Shown piece by piece: positions 7,916 to 18,351 of a stretch of 64,000 bases of DNA (position 1 is its first letter; the number at the start of each line of letters is the position of its first letter). The stretch is from Paenibacillus sp. FSL H8-0537 (GTDB taxonomy: Bacteria; Bacillota; Bacilli; Paenibacillales; Paenibacillaceae), in NCBI RefSeq assembly GCF_038051995.1, contig NZ_CP150290.1, positions 3,090,001 to 3,154,000 on the forward strand, read 5' to 3'. Made by a program: the position numbers and the translations under genes. The notes beneath the pieces are model-generated. The model searched no databases. It saw nothing but the letters and a program-made list of their open reading frames with translations, and was not told where the DNA came from.

Positions 7916-10900
7916 GTGAAAAGCATCATCCGATTTTCGCTCAATAATAAAGTAGCACTGTGGATTTTGACGCTGCTTGTGCTGGCAGCAGGCATGTACG
8001 CAGGCCTTCGTATGAAGATGGAGACGCTGCCCGATATTACCGTGCCGATTGTTAGCATTACGACTGTGTTTCCAGGCGCCGCACCAGAAGAGGTGATGGA
8101 GAAAATAACCAAGCCTATCGAGCAGCGGACCCGCCATGCGGAAGGGGTAAGTGTCGTGCGCTCGACCTCCTATGAAAATGCATCTTCCGTCGTCATTGAG
8201 TATGACTATGGTACCGATATGGACAAGGCGGCAGCACAAATTAAGGAAGATTTGAATGGGCTAAGCTTGCCCGAAGGTGTGGCAACCCCGCAAGTATCGC
8301 GAATTAGCTTGAATGCATTTCCTGTGCTTTCGCTTAGCTTCTCTAATGAAAAAGCAGATATTAAGGAGCTGACACGGACGGTCGAAAATGACGTGCTGCC
8401 GATGCTCGAAGGTATTGATGGTGTAGCTAGTGTACAAGTATCCGGACAAAATGCAAATGAGATCCAGCTAGCCTTTAAGCCGGAGCAGTTGGCGAAGTAC
8501 GGCTTGACGAAGGAAACGGTCAAAGGCTTGATTCAAGGCTCGGCGCTGACCGTCCCGCTCGGCGTATTTGAATTTGGACAGTCGGAGAAAACGCTCGTTG
8601 TAGACGGCAATATTGCGACGTTAAAAGATTTGAAAAACATGGACATTCCCTACAATCCAGCCAATAGGAATGGGGCAGGCAATACTGCTCCCTCGGCAGC
8701 AGACCGGCAAACAGGGCAATCGATGCAGCCGATCACTTCCTTTACAGGCGGCTTGAATGCTGCCAGCGGGCAAGCTTTATCCCCGGCGGCAGGTCTGGCT
8801 GACTCTGATCAGGGCGTAGCTAAGGCGATAGCCAGCATGAGCACGCTCCCTACCGTAAAGCTAAACGAAATTGCAAATATATCGATCATCGGCAAAGTCG
8901 AATCGATATCGCGTACGAATGGGAAGGAATCGATCGGTGTATCGATTGTAAAGGCGGCTGATGCCAATACCGTCGAGGTCGTGGATGCGGTGAATGCTGA
9001 GCTGGACAAACTGAAGCAAGCGCAGCCTGCGCTTATCGTGGAAACGACACTGGATCAAGGAAAGCCGATTAAAAAATCGGTGGAGACGATGGTCAGCAAA
9101 GCGATCATCGGCGCCATTTTTGCCGTGTTCATTATATTGATTTTTCTACGCAACATTCGGTCGACCATTATTGCCGTCATTTCGATTCCGCTATCCCTTC
9201 TAATTGCTGTGCTGCTGCTCAGCCAGATGGACATTACGTTGAATGTCATGACGCTTGGTGCCATGACGGTGGCGATTGGCCGGGTCATTGATGATTCCAT
9301 CGTCGTCATCGAAAATATTTACCGAAGGCTCTCGCTTCCAGGTGAAAAACTGTCCGGCAAGGAGCTGTTTCTGGATGCGACCCGTGAAATGTTCATCCCG
9401 ATTTTTGCCTCGACCATTGTGACGATAGCCGTATTTTTACCGCTGGGCCTTGTGTCGGGCATGATCGGCGAAATTTTTCTGCCCTTTGCCTTAACAGTCG
9501 TATTTGCCTTGCTTGCCTCCTTGCTTGTTGCGGTAACGGTGGTGCCGATGCTGGCGCATCTCATGTTCCGGGGCGACCTGCCTTCAGGCAAGCGGCATGC
9601 GGACAAGCCTGGCCGCCTAGCCGAGTGGTACAAAAGCATTCTCCGCTGGTCGCTCAATCATAAGGCTGCTTCGTTTGGCGCTGCAGTAATACTGCTCGTA
9701 GGGAGCTTGTTTCTAGTACCGGTTATTGGAGTGAGCTTCCTGTCGTCCGATCAGGAGAAAATGATGCTGGTTACGTATAACCCGGCTCCAAGGGAGACGA
9801 AGGAGCAGGTGCAGGAGCTGGCGTTACAGGCAGAAAAGCGGCTGCTCGGACGGCCGGGACTGAACATTGTCCAATATGCGGTTGGCGGTGCCAATCCGTT
9901 TAGTCCAGGCGCTTCGAAGCAGGCTGTGTTTAATTTGCGATATGAGGATACCTTTCCGGCGTTTGACGATGAAAAGCAGCAGGTGGTCGTCCTGCTCGGG
10001 AAGGTTGGGGGACGTGGCGAGTGGAAGCAGCAGGATTTTAGCGGCGGGGCGCTAGGCGGATCTGGCTTGTCCATTACTGCATTTGGCCCAGATATGGCTC
10101 TATTGGAACCCGTTGTCAAACAGTTGGAAGAAAAGCTCAAAAAGAATGCTCATTTGACAAATGTCGCAACAAGCCTTGCTGCAACCTATGAGCAGTACCG
10201 TCTGGTCGCCGATCAGCGGAAGCTAAGCCAATATGGCTTGACGGCAGGACAGGTGGCGGCGGCGCTCAGCCCCGTTCGGAGCCAGCCTGTACTTGGAACG
10301 GTTAAGCAGGAAGGAGCGGAGCTGAACATTTATGAGAAGCTGGAGCAGGCAGTCTATGCCAGCAAAGCAGAGCTCGAAAAGGTCATGCTGACCTCTCCGC
10401 TTGGGGCGCAAGTAGCGCTCAGCGATGTCGTAACGATTAAGGAAGGACAATCGCCGAATACGATTACCCGGCAGAATGAGCGCGTTTATGCGGAGGTGAC
10501 GGCGGATGTGGTTTCTTCCAATGTAGGAGCTGTAACGGCGGAGCTGCAGCAAATGCTGGATGATATGCCGGCTGCAGCGGGGATCAGCTACAAGCTGGGT
10601 GGGGTGAGCGAACAAATTAATGAATCGTTCACGCAGCTTGGCATTGCAATGCTGGCTGCCATTGCGATTGTCTATTTTGTACTTGTTCTTACGTTTGGCG
10701 GCGCTTTGACTCCGCTTGCTCTGCTGCTTTCGCTCCCATTTACGGTAATAGGCGCATTGCTTGGCCTGCTTCTAGGCAGGGAGACGATAAGCGTTACATC
10801 GCTCATTGGCGCGTTGATGCTTATTGGCATCGTCGTTACGAATGCAATTGTTCTGGTGGACCGGGTCATCCATAAGGAAGCGGAGGGACTATCTGTCCGT

Positions 10901-11146
10901 GAGGCGCTGCTCGAAGCAGCAGGCACGCGCCTGCGTCCAATTTTAATGACCGCTATTGCGACGGTCGGCGCATTGCTGCCGCTTGCGTTCGGGTTTGAGT
11001 CAGGAGGGCTTATTACAAAAGGGATGGCGCTGACTGTTATTGGCGGCTTAACGAGCTCAACCTTGCTGACGCTGGTAATCGTTCCTGTATTTTATGAAAT
11101 TTTTCACCGCAGGCCAAAGTCATTTTTAAAAAAGCAGCAAGTATAA
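7916..11146 (+). CDS. RND efflux permease, SwrC-like
   Basis: About 1076 residues with the AcrB/HAE1 architecture: helix 1 after the N-terminal SIIRFSLNNKVALWIL, a large extracytoplasmic loop, a membrane block with GRVIDDSIVVIENIYRR, and the same pattern repeated in the second half (GIVVTNAIVLVDRV). The closest well-known relative is B. subtilis SwrC, which gives surfactin self-resistance; the substrate here is unknown. The first periplasmic loop carries an inserted low-complexity stretch (residues about 250-300, rich in N, G, A, S and Q). I choose GTG 7916, preceded by AGGAGTGAGG, over a further-upstream ATG. No membrane-fusion gene is adjacent. Confidence 0.9.
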   Translation: MKSIIRFSLNNKVALWILTLLVLAAGMYAGLRMKMETLPDITVPIVSITTVFPGAAPEEVMEKITKPIEQRTRHAEGVSVVRSTSYENASSVVIEYDYGTDMDKAAAQIKEDLNGLSLPEGVATPQVSRISLNAFPVLSLSFSNEKADIKELTRTVENDVLPMLEGIDGVASVQVSGQNANEIQLAFKPEQLAKYGLTKETVKGLIQGSALTVPLGVFEFGQSEKTLVVDGNIATLKDLKNMDIPYNPANRNGAGNTAPSAADRQTGQSMQPITSFTGGLNAASGQALSPAAGLADSDQGVAKAIASMSTLPTVKLNEIANISIIGKVESISRTNGKESIGVSIVKAADANTVEVVDAVNAELDKLKQAQPALIVETTLDQGKPIKKSVETMVSKAIIGAIFAVFIILIFLRNIRSTIIAVISIPLSLLIAVLLLSQMDITLNVMTLGAMTVAIGRVIDDSIVVIENIYRRLSLPGEKLSGKELFLDATREMFIPIFASTIVTIAVFLPLGLVSGMIGEIFLPFALTVVFALLASLLVAVTVVPMLAHLMFRGDLPSGKRHADKPGRLAEWYKSILRWSLNHKAASFGAAVILLVGSLFLVPVIGVSFLSSDQEKMMLVTYNPAPRETKEQVQELALQAEKRLLGRPGLNIVQYAVGGANPFSPGASKQAVFNLRYEDTFPAFDDEKQQVVVLLGKVGGRGEWKQQDFSGGALGGSGLSITAFGPDMALLEPVVKQLEEKLKKNAHLTNVATSLAATYEQYRLVADQRKLSQYGLTAGQVAAALSPVRSQPVLGTVKQEGAELNIYEKLEQAVYASKAELEKVMLTSPLGAQVALSDVVTIKEGQSPNTITRQNERVYAEVTADVVSSNVGAVTAELQQMLDDMPAAAGISYKLGGVSEQINESFTQLGIAMLAAIAIVYFVLVLTFGGALTPLALLLSLPFTVIGALLGLLLGRETISVTSLIGALMLIGIVVTNAIVLVDRVIHKEAEGLSVREALLEAAGTRLRPILMTAIATVGALLPLAFGFESGGLITKGMALTVIGGLTSSTLLTLVIVPVFYEIFHRRPKSFLKKQQV

Positions 11147-11160
11147 ATACGTTATGCTTA

Positions 11161-11197
11161 AGCCTGGGATCGCTTTATGCGAACTAGGCTTTTCTTT
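11161..11197 (+). terminator. terminator after RND gene
   Basis: AGCCTGG and CTAGGCT pair, with CGC/GCG closing the loop, followed by TTTTCTTTTT. It separates the RND gene from the next operon. Confidence 0.8.
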
Positions 11198-11298
11198 TTC
11201 CTGCATTGGATGAATGATGTAAAATTATGAAACATTTTCGTCGTTTTTTGCGTTAGGTAATAGGATAAGTACATATAAAAATAGGGAGGGGTCTGTCT

Positions 11299-13680
11299 GT
11301 GAGTCGAATAGGTTTTAAATTCAAGCTTTTTGTAATGATGATTATGATCGCTAGTTTATGTGCAGACCTTGGGACAACGGGCTCGAGAGCATATGCCGAA
11401 GCGGCAGGCATTGAGCTGAAAACGGAAGCAGGCTATCAGGGCAATGTGAAAATGGATAAAAGAATGCCTGCCCATCTTACGCTGACGAATCGGACAAATA
11501 CCGACTTAAAGGGCGAGGTCGTCATTTCGGTTATTTCGCCTTATGGCGGGATGACGACCGATTATGTCGTACCGGTCGAACTGCCGAAAGAAACGCCCGT
11601 TGAGCTGACGGTTTCATTGCCAGGCACGCAGCTGAGCAAAGACAATAACAAAATCCGCTTTTTTGAAGGCGCTTCTGCCAAAGGGAAGGAAGTAGCAATC
11701 ATTGGCAAAGCCTTTTTGGACAGCAATGGCACAGCCGATTACACCTTTGGGGTTCTCTCAAGCGATCCCGATACGTTAAATTTCATGCCTTCGCTGAATG
11801 TGCGAGGCTATCAAATTTCCGTCATGCCGCTGACGCCGGAGCAGCTGCCGGATGAAGCTTCACTTCTTGATTATTTTGATGTCCTTGCCTTTAATGATGT
11901 AGCGACTTCGGATTGGAGCGAGCAGCAGGTGGCGGCCATTACAGGCTGGATCAGCAAGGGAGGCACGCTTATTCTCTCGGGAGGCGCAGGCTACAGCAAA
12001 ACAGCGAAAGCTTTTGCAGCTATTGCGCCGGTTGAACCGGATGGCGGGACGGTGTCACAGCCGATTTCGCCTGAAATGGTGAACGCAGGTGAAGCGAAAA
12101 GCGCAAGCGCAGGTGATATGACGCTGTCGACAGGCAAGCTTGCCGCTGGGGCAACAAAGCTGTTAGGCGGGGAAACGCCGATTGCGGCCGAGCGCAAGCT
12201 GGGACTGGGCAAGGTGCTGTACATTGCCTTTGATCCCGCATTGGAGCCGATTGCTTCTTGGTCGGGAAGTGCCACGTTATATGCGAATTGGCTGCAAAGC
12301 TCGCTATTTCCAATGCAGCAGGGCTATACGAACGGCAATAATACGTATTGGAGCTTTCAACAGATCGTAGATGAGTTTCCCTCCATTTCACCGCCTAATT
12401 TTGGTCTCTTGCTTGTCATGTTTATCATTTATATGATTGTTGTAGCTCCGGTGTTGTATTTGGTGCTGCGAAGGGTAGACAAGCGGGAGTGGTCATGGTG
12501 GCTCATTCCGCTCATCTCCATCATTTGCGGTGCCGCTATTTTCTTCTTCGGTGCTGAAAATAAACGTTTTATGTCTACCCATTCGGTCCAAACGGTGCAA
12601 TTATCTGGCCAAGGCCAAGGAGTTAAATCTGGTGCGTTTTCGATTTTCGTTCCGAATGGCGGTGAAGTAGCTGCCCGTTTCGATGAAACGCTTCCCCTAA
12701 CACCTTATGCATCAGGCAGCAGCACTGGCGACTTGAATTTGCGCAGCGACAGCAGAGTGGTGAGCCTAGAAGGACAAACGACAGCTGAGTGGAAAAATGT
12801 AGAATATTGGTCGACACGCAAAGCCGTATTTGAAAATGTCCCGATGCAGGAGCAGGTCGGACAATTCAAGGTGTCCTACGAGAGCAGCAACGGGCAAATA
12901 GGTTATAAAATTAAAAATGACACCTTGATTGATTTAAATCAGGTGGTTGTAGTGATGAACGGCAGCAGCTATTCAATCGGTGATTTAAAGCAAGGCGAAG
13001 AAGGTTCTGTGCTCATTTCCAATAGTCCCAACACAGGCATGGGATATTTTAACTATGGCAGTCTGATATTCCCGTATCAAGGCGGCAGTCAGGATACGTT
13101 CAGCAGGCAGCGTACGATGGTTGATGCGTATTTCAATACAAACTACAGTTCCTCGACTATGCCAATGATTTACGGTCCGGTTGTGCTCGGATTCAGTGAA
13201 AATGAAGATGCATTGTTTACCGTTAATAACAATAAGGTGAAGGCTGCTAATTTGACGATGTGGGTGCAAAGCCTGGGTGAGATGGAGCCGGATGAAAACG
13301 GCCGCCTAATCGTGCCTGCAGGCTTTGTAAATCCCGTTATTGTTGAAAAAAGCGTCAATCGATTAGAGAATTTTGGGAACTCTACTTTTTCGATTGGGCA
13401 AGGTGAGCTGGTGTTGGAATACAGATTCCCTGAGCGTGAACAGCTGACATACGATCAATTGGACATTCACCTTGACCCTTCCCAATCCGGGCAAAATTTG
13501 AAGTGGCTCATTTGGGATGAAGCACAAGGCAAATGGCTGAAAGTAGCAGCGGAAATGGAAGATCCTTCGAATTATCTCATAGATGGCTTCAAATTGCGGA
13601 TGAAGCTGATCGTTAATACCGATATAGAAACGAGAATGCCGCAAGTGGCAGTGGAAGGCGAGGTGGCGAAGCATGAATAA
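11299..13680 (+). CDS. secreted/membrane protein of MoxR-VWA operon
   Basis: 793 residues, start GTG 11299 after AGGGAGGGG. An N-terminal signal or anchor helix (FKLFVMMIMIASLCADLG) precedes a long extracytoplasmic part with beta-rich segments. Residues about 190-230 (FDVLAFNDVATSDWS, GGTLILSGG) look like the glutamine-amidotransferase-like fold often found in such clusters. Two helices near residues 370-415 follow (LLLVMFIIYMIVVAPVLYL and LIPLISIICGAAIFFFG), then another extracytoplasmic domain. It is the first gene of a tightly packed operon and its stop overlaps the ABC ATPase start. I do not recognise a named family with certainty. Confidence 0.75.
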   Translation: MSRIGFKFKLFVMMIMIASLCADLGTTGSRAYAEAAGIELKTEAGYQGNVKMDKRMPAHLTLTNRTNTDLKGEVVISVISPYGGMTTDYVVPVELPKETPVELTVSLPGTQLSKDNNKIRFFEGASAKGKEVAIIGKAFLDSNGTADYTFGVLSSDPDTLNFMPSLNVRGYQISVMPLTPEQLPDEASLLDYFDVLAFNDVATSDWSEQQVAAITGWISKGGTLILSGGAGYSKTAKAFAAIAPVEPDGGTVSQPISPEMVNAGEAKSASAGDMTLSTGKLAAGATKLLGGETPIAAERKLGLGKVLYIAFDPALEPIASWSGSATLYANWLQSSLFPMQQGYTNGNNTYWSFQQIVDEFPSISPPNFGLLLVMFIIYMIVVAPVLYLVLRRVDKREWSWWLIPLISIICGAAIFFFGAENKRFMSTHSVQTVQLSGQGQGVKSGAFSIFVPNGGEVAARFDETLPLTPYASGSSTGDLNLRSDSRVVSLEGQTTAEWKNVEYWSTRKAVFENVPMQEQVGQFKVSYESSNGQIGYKIKNDTLIDLNQVVVVMNGSSYSIGDLKQGEEGSVLISNSPNTGMGYFNYGSLIFPYQGGSQDTFSRQRTMVDAYFNTNYSSSTMPMIYGPVVLGFSENEDALFTVNNNKVKAANLTMWVQSLGEMEPDENGRLIVPAGFVNPVIVEKSVNRLENFGNSTFSIGQGELVLEYRFPEREQLTYDQLDIHLDPSQSGQNLKWLIWDEAQGKWLKVAAEMEDPSNYLIDGFKLRMKLIVNTDIETRMPQVAVEGEVAKHE

Positions 13681-14686
13681 GGAAGAGCAGGCGCAAGTAA
13701 AAGTGGAGCATGAAGCGGGAGTTTCGCCCGAGCAGGATCAGGCAGTCGTTCCCATGATTGAAATTAAAGGACTCAGCAAGTCTTTTGGCTCATTTCATGC
13801 CTTAAAGTCGCTTGATTTGACGATTGCCAGAGGCAAAGTGTTCGGTTTTGTAGGGCCGAATGGCGCGGGGAAATCAACGACGATGTCCATTTTGGCTACA
13901 CTGCTCTCGCCTTCGTCGGGCTATGCGAAAGTGGATGGCTTTGATGTGACGAAGCATCCGGCAGAAGTGAGAAAGCGGATTGGGTATATGCCGGATTTCT
14001 TCGGTGTTTACGACCAATTTAAAGCGGTCGAATATTTGCATTTTTATGGTGCCAGTTATGGTATACCCAAGAAGGAACGGGAAGAGCTCATTCCTCAGCT
14101 GCTTGAGCTGGTCAATCTCAGTGACAAGCGGGACGCTTATGTCGATACGCTGTCGCGCGGCATGAAGCAGCGGCTGTGCTTGGCGCGCTGCCTTGTGCAT
14201 GATCCCGATTTGCTCATACTTGATGAGCCGGCTTCCGGTCTTGATCCGCGAGCGAGAATCGAAATGCGGGAAATTTTGCTGGAACTCAAGGCAATGGGCA
14301 AAACGATCATTATTTCCTCGCATATTTTGCCGGAGCTTGCGGAGATGGTTGACGAAATTGGCGTCATTGAGCATGGGCAGATGATTGCCCAGGGCAATGT
14401 GTCGGAAATCCAGAATCGGCTGCGGGTGAAGCGGATCTTATATATTCGGCTGCTGGAACGGCTGGAAGAGGCTGAGCAGTTTTTGCAGGAGCAGCCGCAT
14501 GTGACGCGTCTGATGCGCGATGAGCGGGGCATCCATGTTCATTTTAGCGGACAGGATCTCGAACAGGCTGAGCTAATCAGCGAATTGATAGCTGCAGGCT
14601 ATCGCATCGTTTCGTTTAGCGAAGGGCAGACGAATTTGGAAGATGTCTTTTTGGAAATTACGAGAGGAGGGGACGGCTTCGAATGA
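13673..14686 (+). CDS. ABC transporter ATPase (ABC-2 type)
   Basis: 337-residue ATPase with Walker A GPNGAGKST, signature LSRGMKQRL, Walker B LLILDEPASGLD and switch SSHIL. About 30 extra residues precede the domain. The ATG overlaps the upstream stop (GCATGAATAA) and the stop overlaps the downstream permease start. It pairs with that permease, probably as an exporter or assembly factor for the operon's envelope proteins. Confidence 0.92.
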   Translation: MNKEEQAQVKVEHEAGVSPEQDQAVVPMIEIKGLSKSFGSFHALKSLDLTIARGKVFGFVGPNGAGKSTTMSILATLLSPSSGYAKVDGFDVTKHPAEVRKRIGYMPDFFGVYDQFKAVEYLHFYGASYGIPKKEREELIPQLLELVNLSDKRDAYVDTLSRGMKQRLCLARCLVHDPDLLILDEPASGLDPRARIEMREILLELKAMGKTIIISSHILPELAEMVDEIGVIEHGQMIAQGNVSEIQNRLRVKRILYIRLLERLEEAEQFLQEQPHVTRLMRDERGIHVHFSGQDLEQAELISELIAAGYRIVSFSEGQTNLEDVFLEITRGGDGFE

Positions 14687-15576
14687 GAAACGATACCGTA
14701 AGCAAAGATTGGCGCAGCAAGCTGATCAATCCGGTGCTGGATAAGGAATTCCGATTGCGGATGCGGACGCCGCGCACGATGTGGACGCTGCTTGCCTATT
14801 TATTCGCCATTGGGTTGTTTGCCCTTAGCTCCATTTATTTGCTTAATATGAGCTCGGGCAATGCGGCCTCGTTTAATCCGAGCGAAAGCCGGATGCTGTT
14901 TTATTTTCTCAGCTTCGTCCAGCTCGGCCTCATTTCCTTTATGGCTCCGGGCCTCACGGCTGGCGTTATAAGCGGCGAGCGTGAACGGCAGACACTTAAT
15001 CTGCTGCTTACGACGCAGCAAAGCTCGACGACGATTATTTTAAGCAAGCTGCTGTCTTCTCTAAGCTTTATGATTTTAATCGTCATTAGTACGCTTCCTG
15101 TATACAGCATGATCTTTCTGTTCGGCGGCATATCGCCGTCACAGCTGCTGCTCATCTTTTTCTTTTATTTATTTTTGATGATCGTCATAGGAGCCTTCGG
15201 CGTTTTGTTCTCCACCATCATCAAGCGGACGATGATTGCTGTTATTTTGACCTATGGCGTGACCTTGTTTTTGTACGCGGGCACAGCGCTCATTGGTTAT
15301 GTAGCGCTAATGGTATCTATGCAGGTTTCAGGATACAGCGGTTCTAACGAATGGATCGCTCATATTTTCGCATGGAATCCAGCGGTGGCGATGTACAGCA
15401 TTTTGGACCCTAACATAACCAGAGAAATCGTTTATACGGGATCTGGTTCAACAGCATCTGAACCGTTTCTGCAGCTCTGGCAGGAGTTTATGCTCATTTA
15501 TCTCGTGTTGGCCGCTCTAGCCATTTGGTTAAGCATTCGCTACCTGCGTCCTCGTATGAAGCAAAGCGGGAAGTAA
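14683..15576 (+). CDS. ABC-2 type transporter permease
   Basis: 297 residues with six hydrophobic segments. It begins with a cytoplasmic stretch (LDKEFRLRMRTPRTMW), typical of ABC-2 permeases, and contains ISGERERQTLNLLLTT, the usual conserved cytoplasmic segment. It overlaps the ATPase gene by 4 bp (ATGA). Substrate unknown; the context links it to the MoxR/VWA proteins that follow. Confidence 0.88.
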   Translation: MRNDTVSKDWRSKLINPVLDKEFRLRMRTPRTMWTLLAYLFAIGLFALSSIYLLNMSSGNAASFNPSESRMLFYFLSFVQLGLISFMAPGLTAGVISGERERQTLNLLLTTQQSSTTIILSKLLSSLSFMILIVISTLPVYSMIFLFGGISPSQLLLIFFFYLFLMIVIGAFGVLFSTIIKRTMIAVILTYGVTLFLYAGTALIGYVALMVSMQVSGYSGSNEWIAHIFAWNPAVAMYSILDPNITREIVYTGSGSTASEPFLQLWQEFMLIYLVLAALAIWLSIRYLRPRMKQSGK

Positions 15577-15614
15577 CATATAAGAAGTCGGGTTTAAAGT
15601 AGGAGGGAGCGCAA

Positions 15615-17345
15615 ATGGCGCCAAGCGGAAGCAGTCAGGCTAAAGAACAGCAGCAGCTTCCTGAGCTGCTATTGCCGGTGCGACTTAGATTAACGATGTT
15701 CACCATGTGCAAGCAAGGGCTAAAGGGCTTGCTTATAGGCAGCTCGGCAGGCTTGCTGCTGCTCGTCGCAAGCAGGCTGTGGCCGCTGCTTCATGCGCGG
15801 CCAGCGGCTGTGATTTTGGCGGCAGCGGGCCTGCTGGCGGGGCTGCTGTATGGTCTTTGGCGGCGCGCCTCGCTGCGCGATGCGGCGAGAGCAATGGATC
15901 GGCACGACACGGATGATGCCGTGTCGACTGCGCTTGATGGATGGCTGCGCCCGGCTGGGCAGCCATCCGCTATTGTGCTGCTGCAGCGGCAGGAGGCCAT
16001 TGCAGCAGCGAAAGCTTATGCCGCTATGCTGAGCAAGCGGCTGCCTTGGCCCGCATGGCCGGCGTGGAAGCGGTCCGTGCTGGGGGTTAGCGCGGTATGG
16101 GCCATTTCCGCGCTTTTGCTCGTATGGGCGAATCCGCTGGATCATTTGGCGGAGGAGCGGGCCGCTGAGCGGCAGCAGCTTGAAGAGCTGCGGGAAGAGG
16201 CGGCTGCGCTCGCGGAGGAAGCGGAGCGGGCAGATGTGCCCGAGGAGGCGAAGCGGCAGCTTGCTGAGCCGCTTGAGAAGCTGCGCAGCAAGCTGGAGGA
16301 AAACGACAGCGACATAGAGGCGGCGCTTGCCGAGCTGGCCGAGGCGATGCGCGAGCTTGAGCAGACGGCGGAGCAGGCGTTGCAATCGGCGTCGCAGCTT
16401 GATGAGGCGGCGGAAGCGATGCAGCGCGAGCCCGCACTGAAACAGCTGGGAGCTGCGCTGCAGGACCGGCTGGAATCGGGGATGAGCGAAGCGATTAGCG
16501 ATATGCGATCGGAGCTGCACAAGCTGACGCCTGAGCAGAAGGAGCAGCTGGCACAGGCGCTGGAGCAGCTTGCCGGGCAGCTGCCGCAAGACAAGGAGGC
16601 GCTCGCCTCCGCATTGGCAGAAGCCGCGGAGCAGGCGCGCAATCCCGAAGCGGAAGGTGACGCTTCGGGCGAGACGGAGGGCGGCGATGGCCTCGCCGCC
16701 CTAGAAGAAGCGCTGGCCGGCGAATTATCGCAGGCTCAGCTGGAACAGCTGGCTAGCGCAATGGCGAGCCAGCTTGGGCAAAGCGGACAGCCGCTTGCGG
16801 GCCAATTGGCTGCAAGCGGCGGCTCCGTGCCGCCGAGCTGGGCAGCGGCGGCCTCCGGCAATGGCTCGCCGAGCGGCAGCAGCGCTGGCGGAGCATCAGG
16901 CTCGCCGAGCGAGCCTGGATCGGGCGCGGCGCCGGGAAGCTCTGGCGCCTCCGGAAGCGGCGAGCCTTCATCCAGCGGTGCTGGGACAGGAGCCGGTGCA
17001 AGTCAAGGAGCAGGCGCTGGAGCCGGGTCTGGTCAAGGCCAGGGCGCTGGCAGCGGGCAAGGAGGCTTGCAAGGCGGTACCGGAGCGGGTGGACGAACGC
17101 TTGTAACAACGCCGCGTACGATGGCAGGCGAAGGCAATGTGCAGGAGGATGGCGGACCATCGACTGGCGGCCAGGAGCAAACGGGGGGCAAGTCGCCGAT
17201 GATTGACGGAACGACACGCCCTTACGAGGAAGTATACAGCGAGTATGCAACCGAGGCGAAAAAAGCGCTTGGACGCTCCCAGCTGCCGCAGGCCATGCAG
17301 GATAAAGTAAAGCAATATTTCGACAACATACAGCCGAATCGATAA
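15615..17345 (+). CDS. membrane protein with coiled coil and Gly/Ser-rich tail
   Basis: 576 residues, ATG after AGGAGGGAG. Two hydrophobic regions near residues 35-80 and one near 155-175 are followed by a long Glu/Ala/Leu-rich coiled coil (residues about 180-400). A low-complexity Gly/Ser/Ala/Gln region (about 400-500) and a conserved-looking tail (YEEVYSEYATEAKKAL) close the protein. The layout resembles DUF4175-type proteins, an uncertain match. The gene sits between the ABC permease and moxR. The repetitive GC-rich code produces many false frames on the other strand. Confidence 0.7.
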   Translation: MAPSGSSQAKEQQQLPELLLPVRLRLTMFTMCKQGLKGLLIGSSAGLLLLVASRLWPLLHARPAAVILAAAGLLAGLLYGLWRRASLRDAARAMDRHDTDDAVSTALDGWLRPAGQPSAIVLLQRQEAIAAAKAYAAMLSKRLPWPAWPAWKRSVLGVSAVWAISALLLVWANPLDHLAEERAAERQQLEELREEAAALAEEAERADVPEEAKRQLAEPLEKLRSKLEENDSDIEAALAELAEAMRELEQTAEQALQSASQLDEAAEAMQREPALKQLGAALQDRLESGMSEAISDMRSELHKLTPEQKEQLAQALEQLAGQLPQDKEALASALAEAAEQARNPEAEGDASGETEGGDGLAALEEALAGELSQAQLEQLASAMASQLGQSGQPLAGQLAASGGSVPPSWAAAASGNGSPSGSSAGGASGSPSEPGSGAAPGSSGASGSGEPSSSGAGTGAGASQGAGAGAGSGQGQGAGSGQGGLQGGTGAGGRTLVTTPRTMAGEGNVQEDGGPSTGGQEQTGGKSPMIDGTTRPYEEVYSEYATEAKKALGRSQLPQAMQDKVKQYFDNIQPNR

Positions 17346-17361
17346 GGAGCGAGGTGGACAA

Positions 17362-18351
17362 ATGATTGAATCCAAGGAACAGATTACACAGGCGGCTGAG
17401 CGTATAGCTGCTCTGAAAGAGGAAATTGGAAGTGTCATTGTAGGGCAAAAAACGGTAGTTGAGCAGCTATTATGGTGCATGCTGGCAGGAGGACATGCGC
17501 TGCTGGAAGGCATCCCCGGTCTCGGGAAAACAATGCTTGTCCGTACGGTTGCGGATACGATTTCCTTGCAATATTCAAGGATTCAATTTACGCCCGATCT
17601 TATGCCCGCAGATATTACGGGAACGACGCTGATTGATTTTACCGAGCAGGGCGCGGCGGGACGCAGCTTTCAGCCTGGACCGATCTTCGGTAATCTAGTG
17701 CTGGCCGATGAAATTAACCGTGCTACGCCAAAGACACAAAGCGCATTGCTTGAAGCGATGCAGGAAGGCACGGTGACAGCTGGCGGTGAAACTCGCCAGC
17801 TGCCGCGTCCTTTTTTTGTATTGGCGACGCAAAATCCAATCGAGCAGGAGGGGACATACCCGCTGCCGGAAGCGCAGCTTGACCGTTTCCTGCTCAAAAT
17901 CGGCGTCAGCTATCCGACGCGCGAGGAGCTCAAAGAAATTGTGCTGCGGACAACGGCGGTAGCTCAGCGCCGCGCTGAGGTCAAGATGACTGCGGATGAG
18001 CTGACCGAGCTCCAAGTGTATGCCAAGCAAATTCTGGTTGCAGACGATGTGCTGGACATGGCGGTTCGGCTAGTGATGATGACGCATCCTGCAGAGGCAG
18101 ATGCCCCTGACGATGTGAAGCGTTATGTCAGATTTGGCGCTGGACCGCGGGCGCTGCAAGCGATTGTGGCGGTCAGCAAGGTAAGGGCGCTTTGCAGCGG
18201 CAAGCTGCATGTATCGTGGAGCGACATTCGCGAGGTAGCTGTGCCAGCGCTTCGACATCGGGTCGTGCTCGGTTATGAGGCACAGGCAGCAGGCATAACG
18301 ACGGATCAGATGACTGAATCCATCTTAAACGCATTGGAGCTGACAAGATGA
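17362..18351 (+). CDS. MoxR-family AAA+ ATPase
   Basis: 329 residues. Walker A GIPGLGKTM, Walker B LADEINRA, sensor 1 in ATQNPIEQEG and the MoxR-typical EGTYPLPEAQLDRF. MoxR ATPases act as chaperones or activators, often for VWA-domain partners, and here DUF58 and two VWA proteins follow immediately. Start ATG 17362 follows AAGGAGCGAGG. The stop overlaps the DUF58 start by 4 bp. Confidence 0.95.
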   Translation: MIESKEQITQAAERIAALKEEIGSVIVGQKTVVEQLLWCMLAGGHALLEGIPGLGKTMLVRTVADTISLQYSRIQFTPDLMPADITGTTLIDFTEQGAAGRSFQPGPIFGNLVLADEINRATPKTQSALLEAMQEGTVTAGGETRQLPRPFFVLATQNPIEQEGTYPLPEAQLDRFLLKIGVSYPTREELKEIVLRTTAVAQRRAEVKMTADELTELQVYAKQILVADDVLDMAVRLVMMTHPAEADAPDDVKRYVRFGAGPRALQAIVAVSKVRALCSGKLHVSWSDIREVAVPALRHRVVLGYEAQAAGITTDQMTESILNALELTR

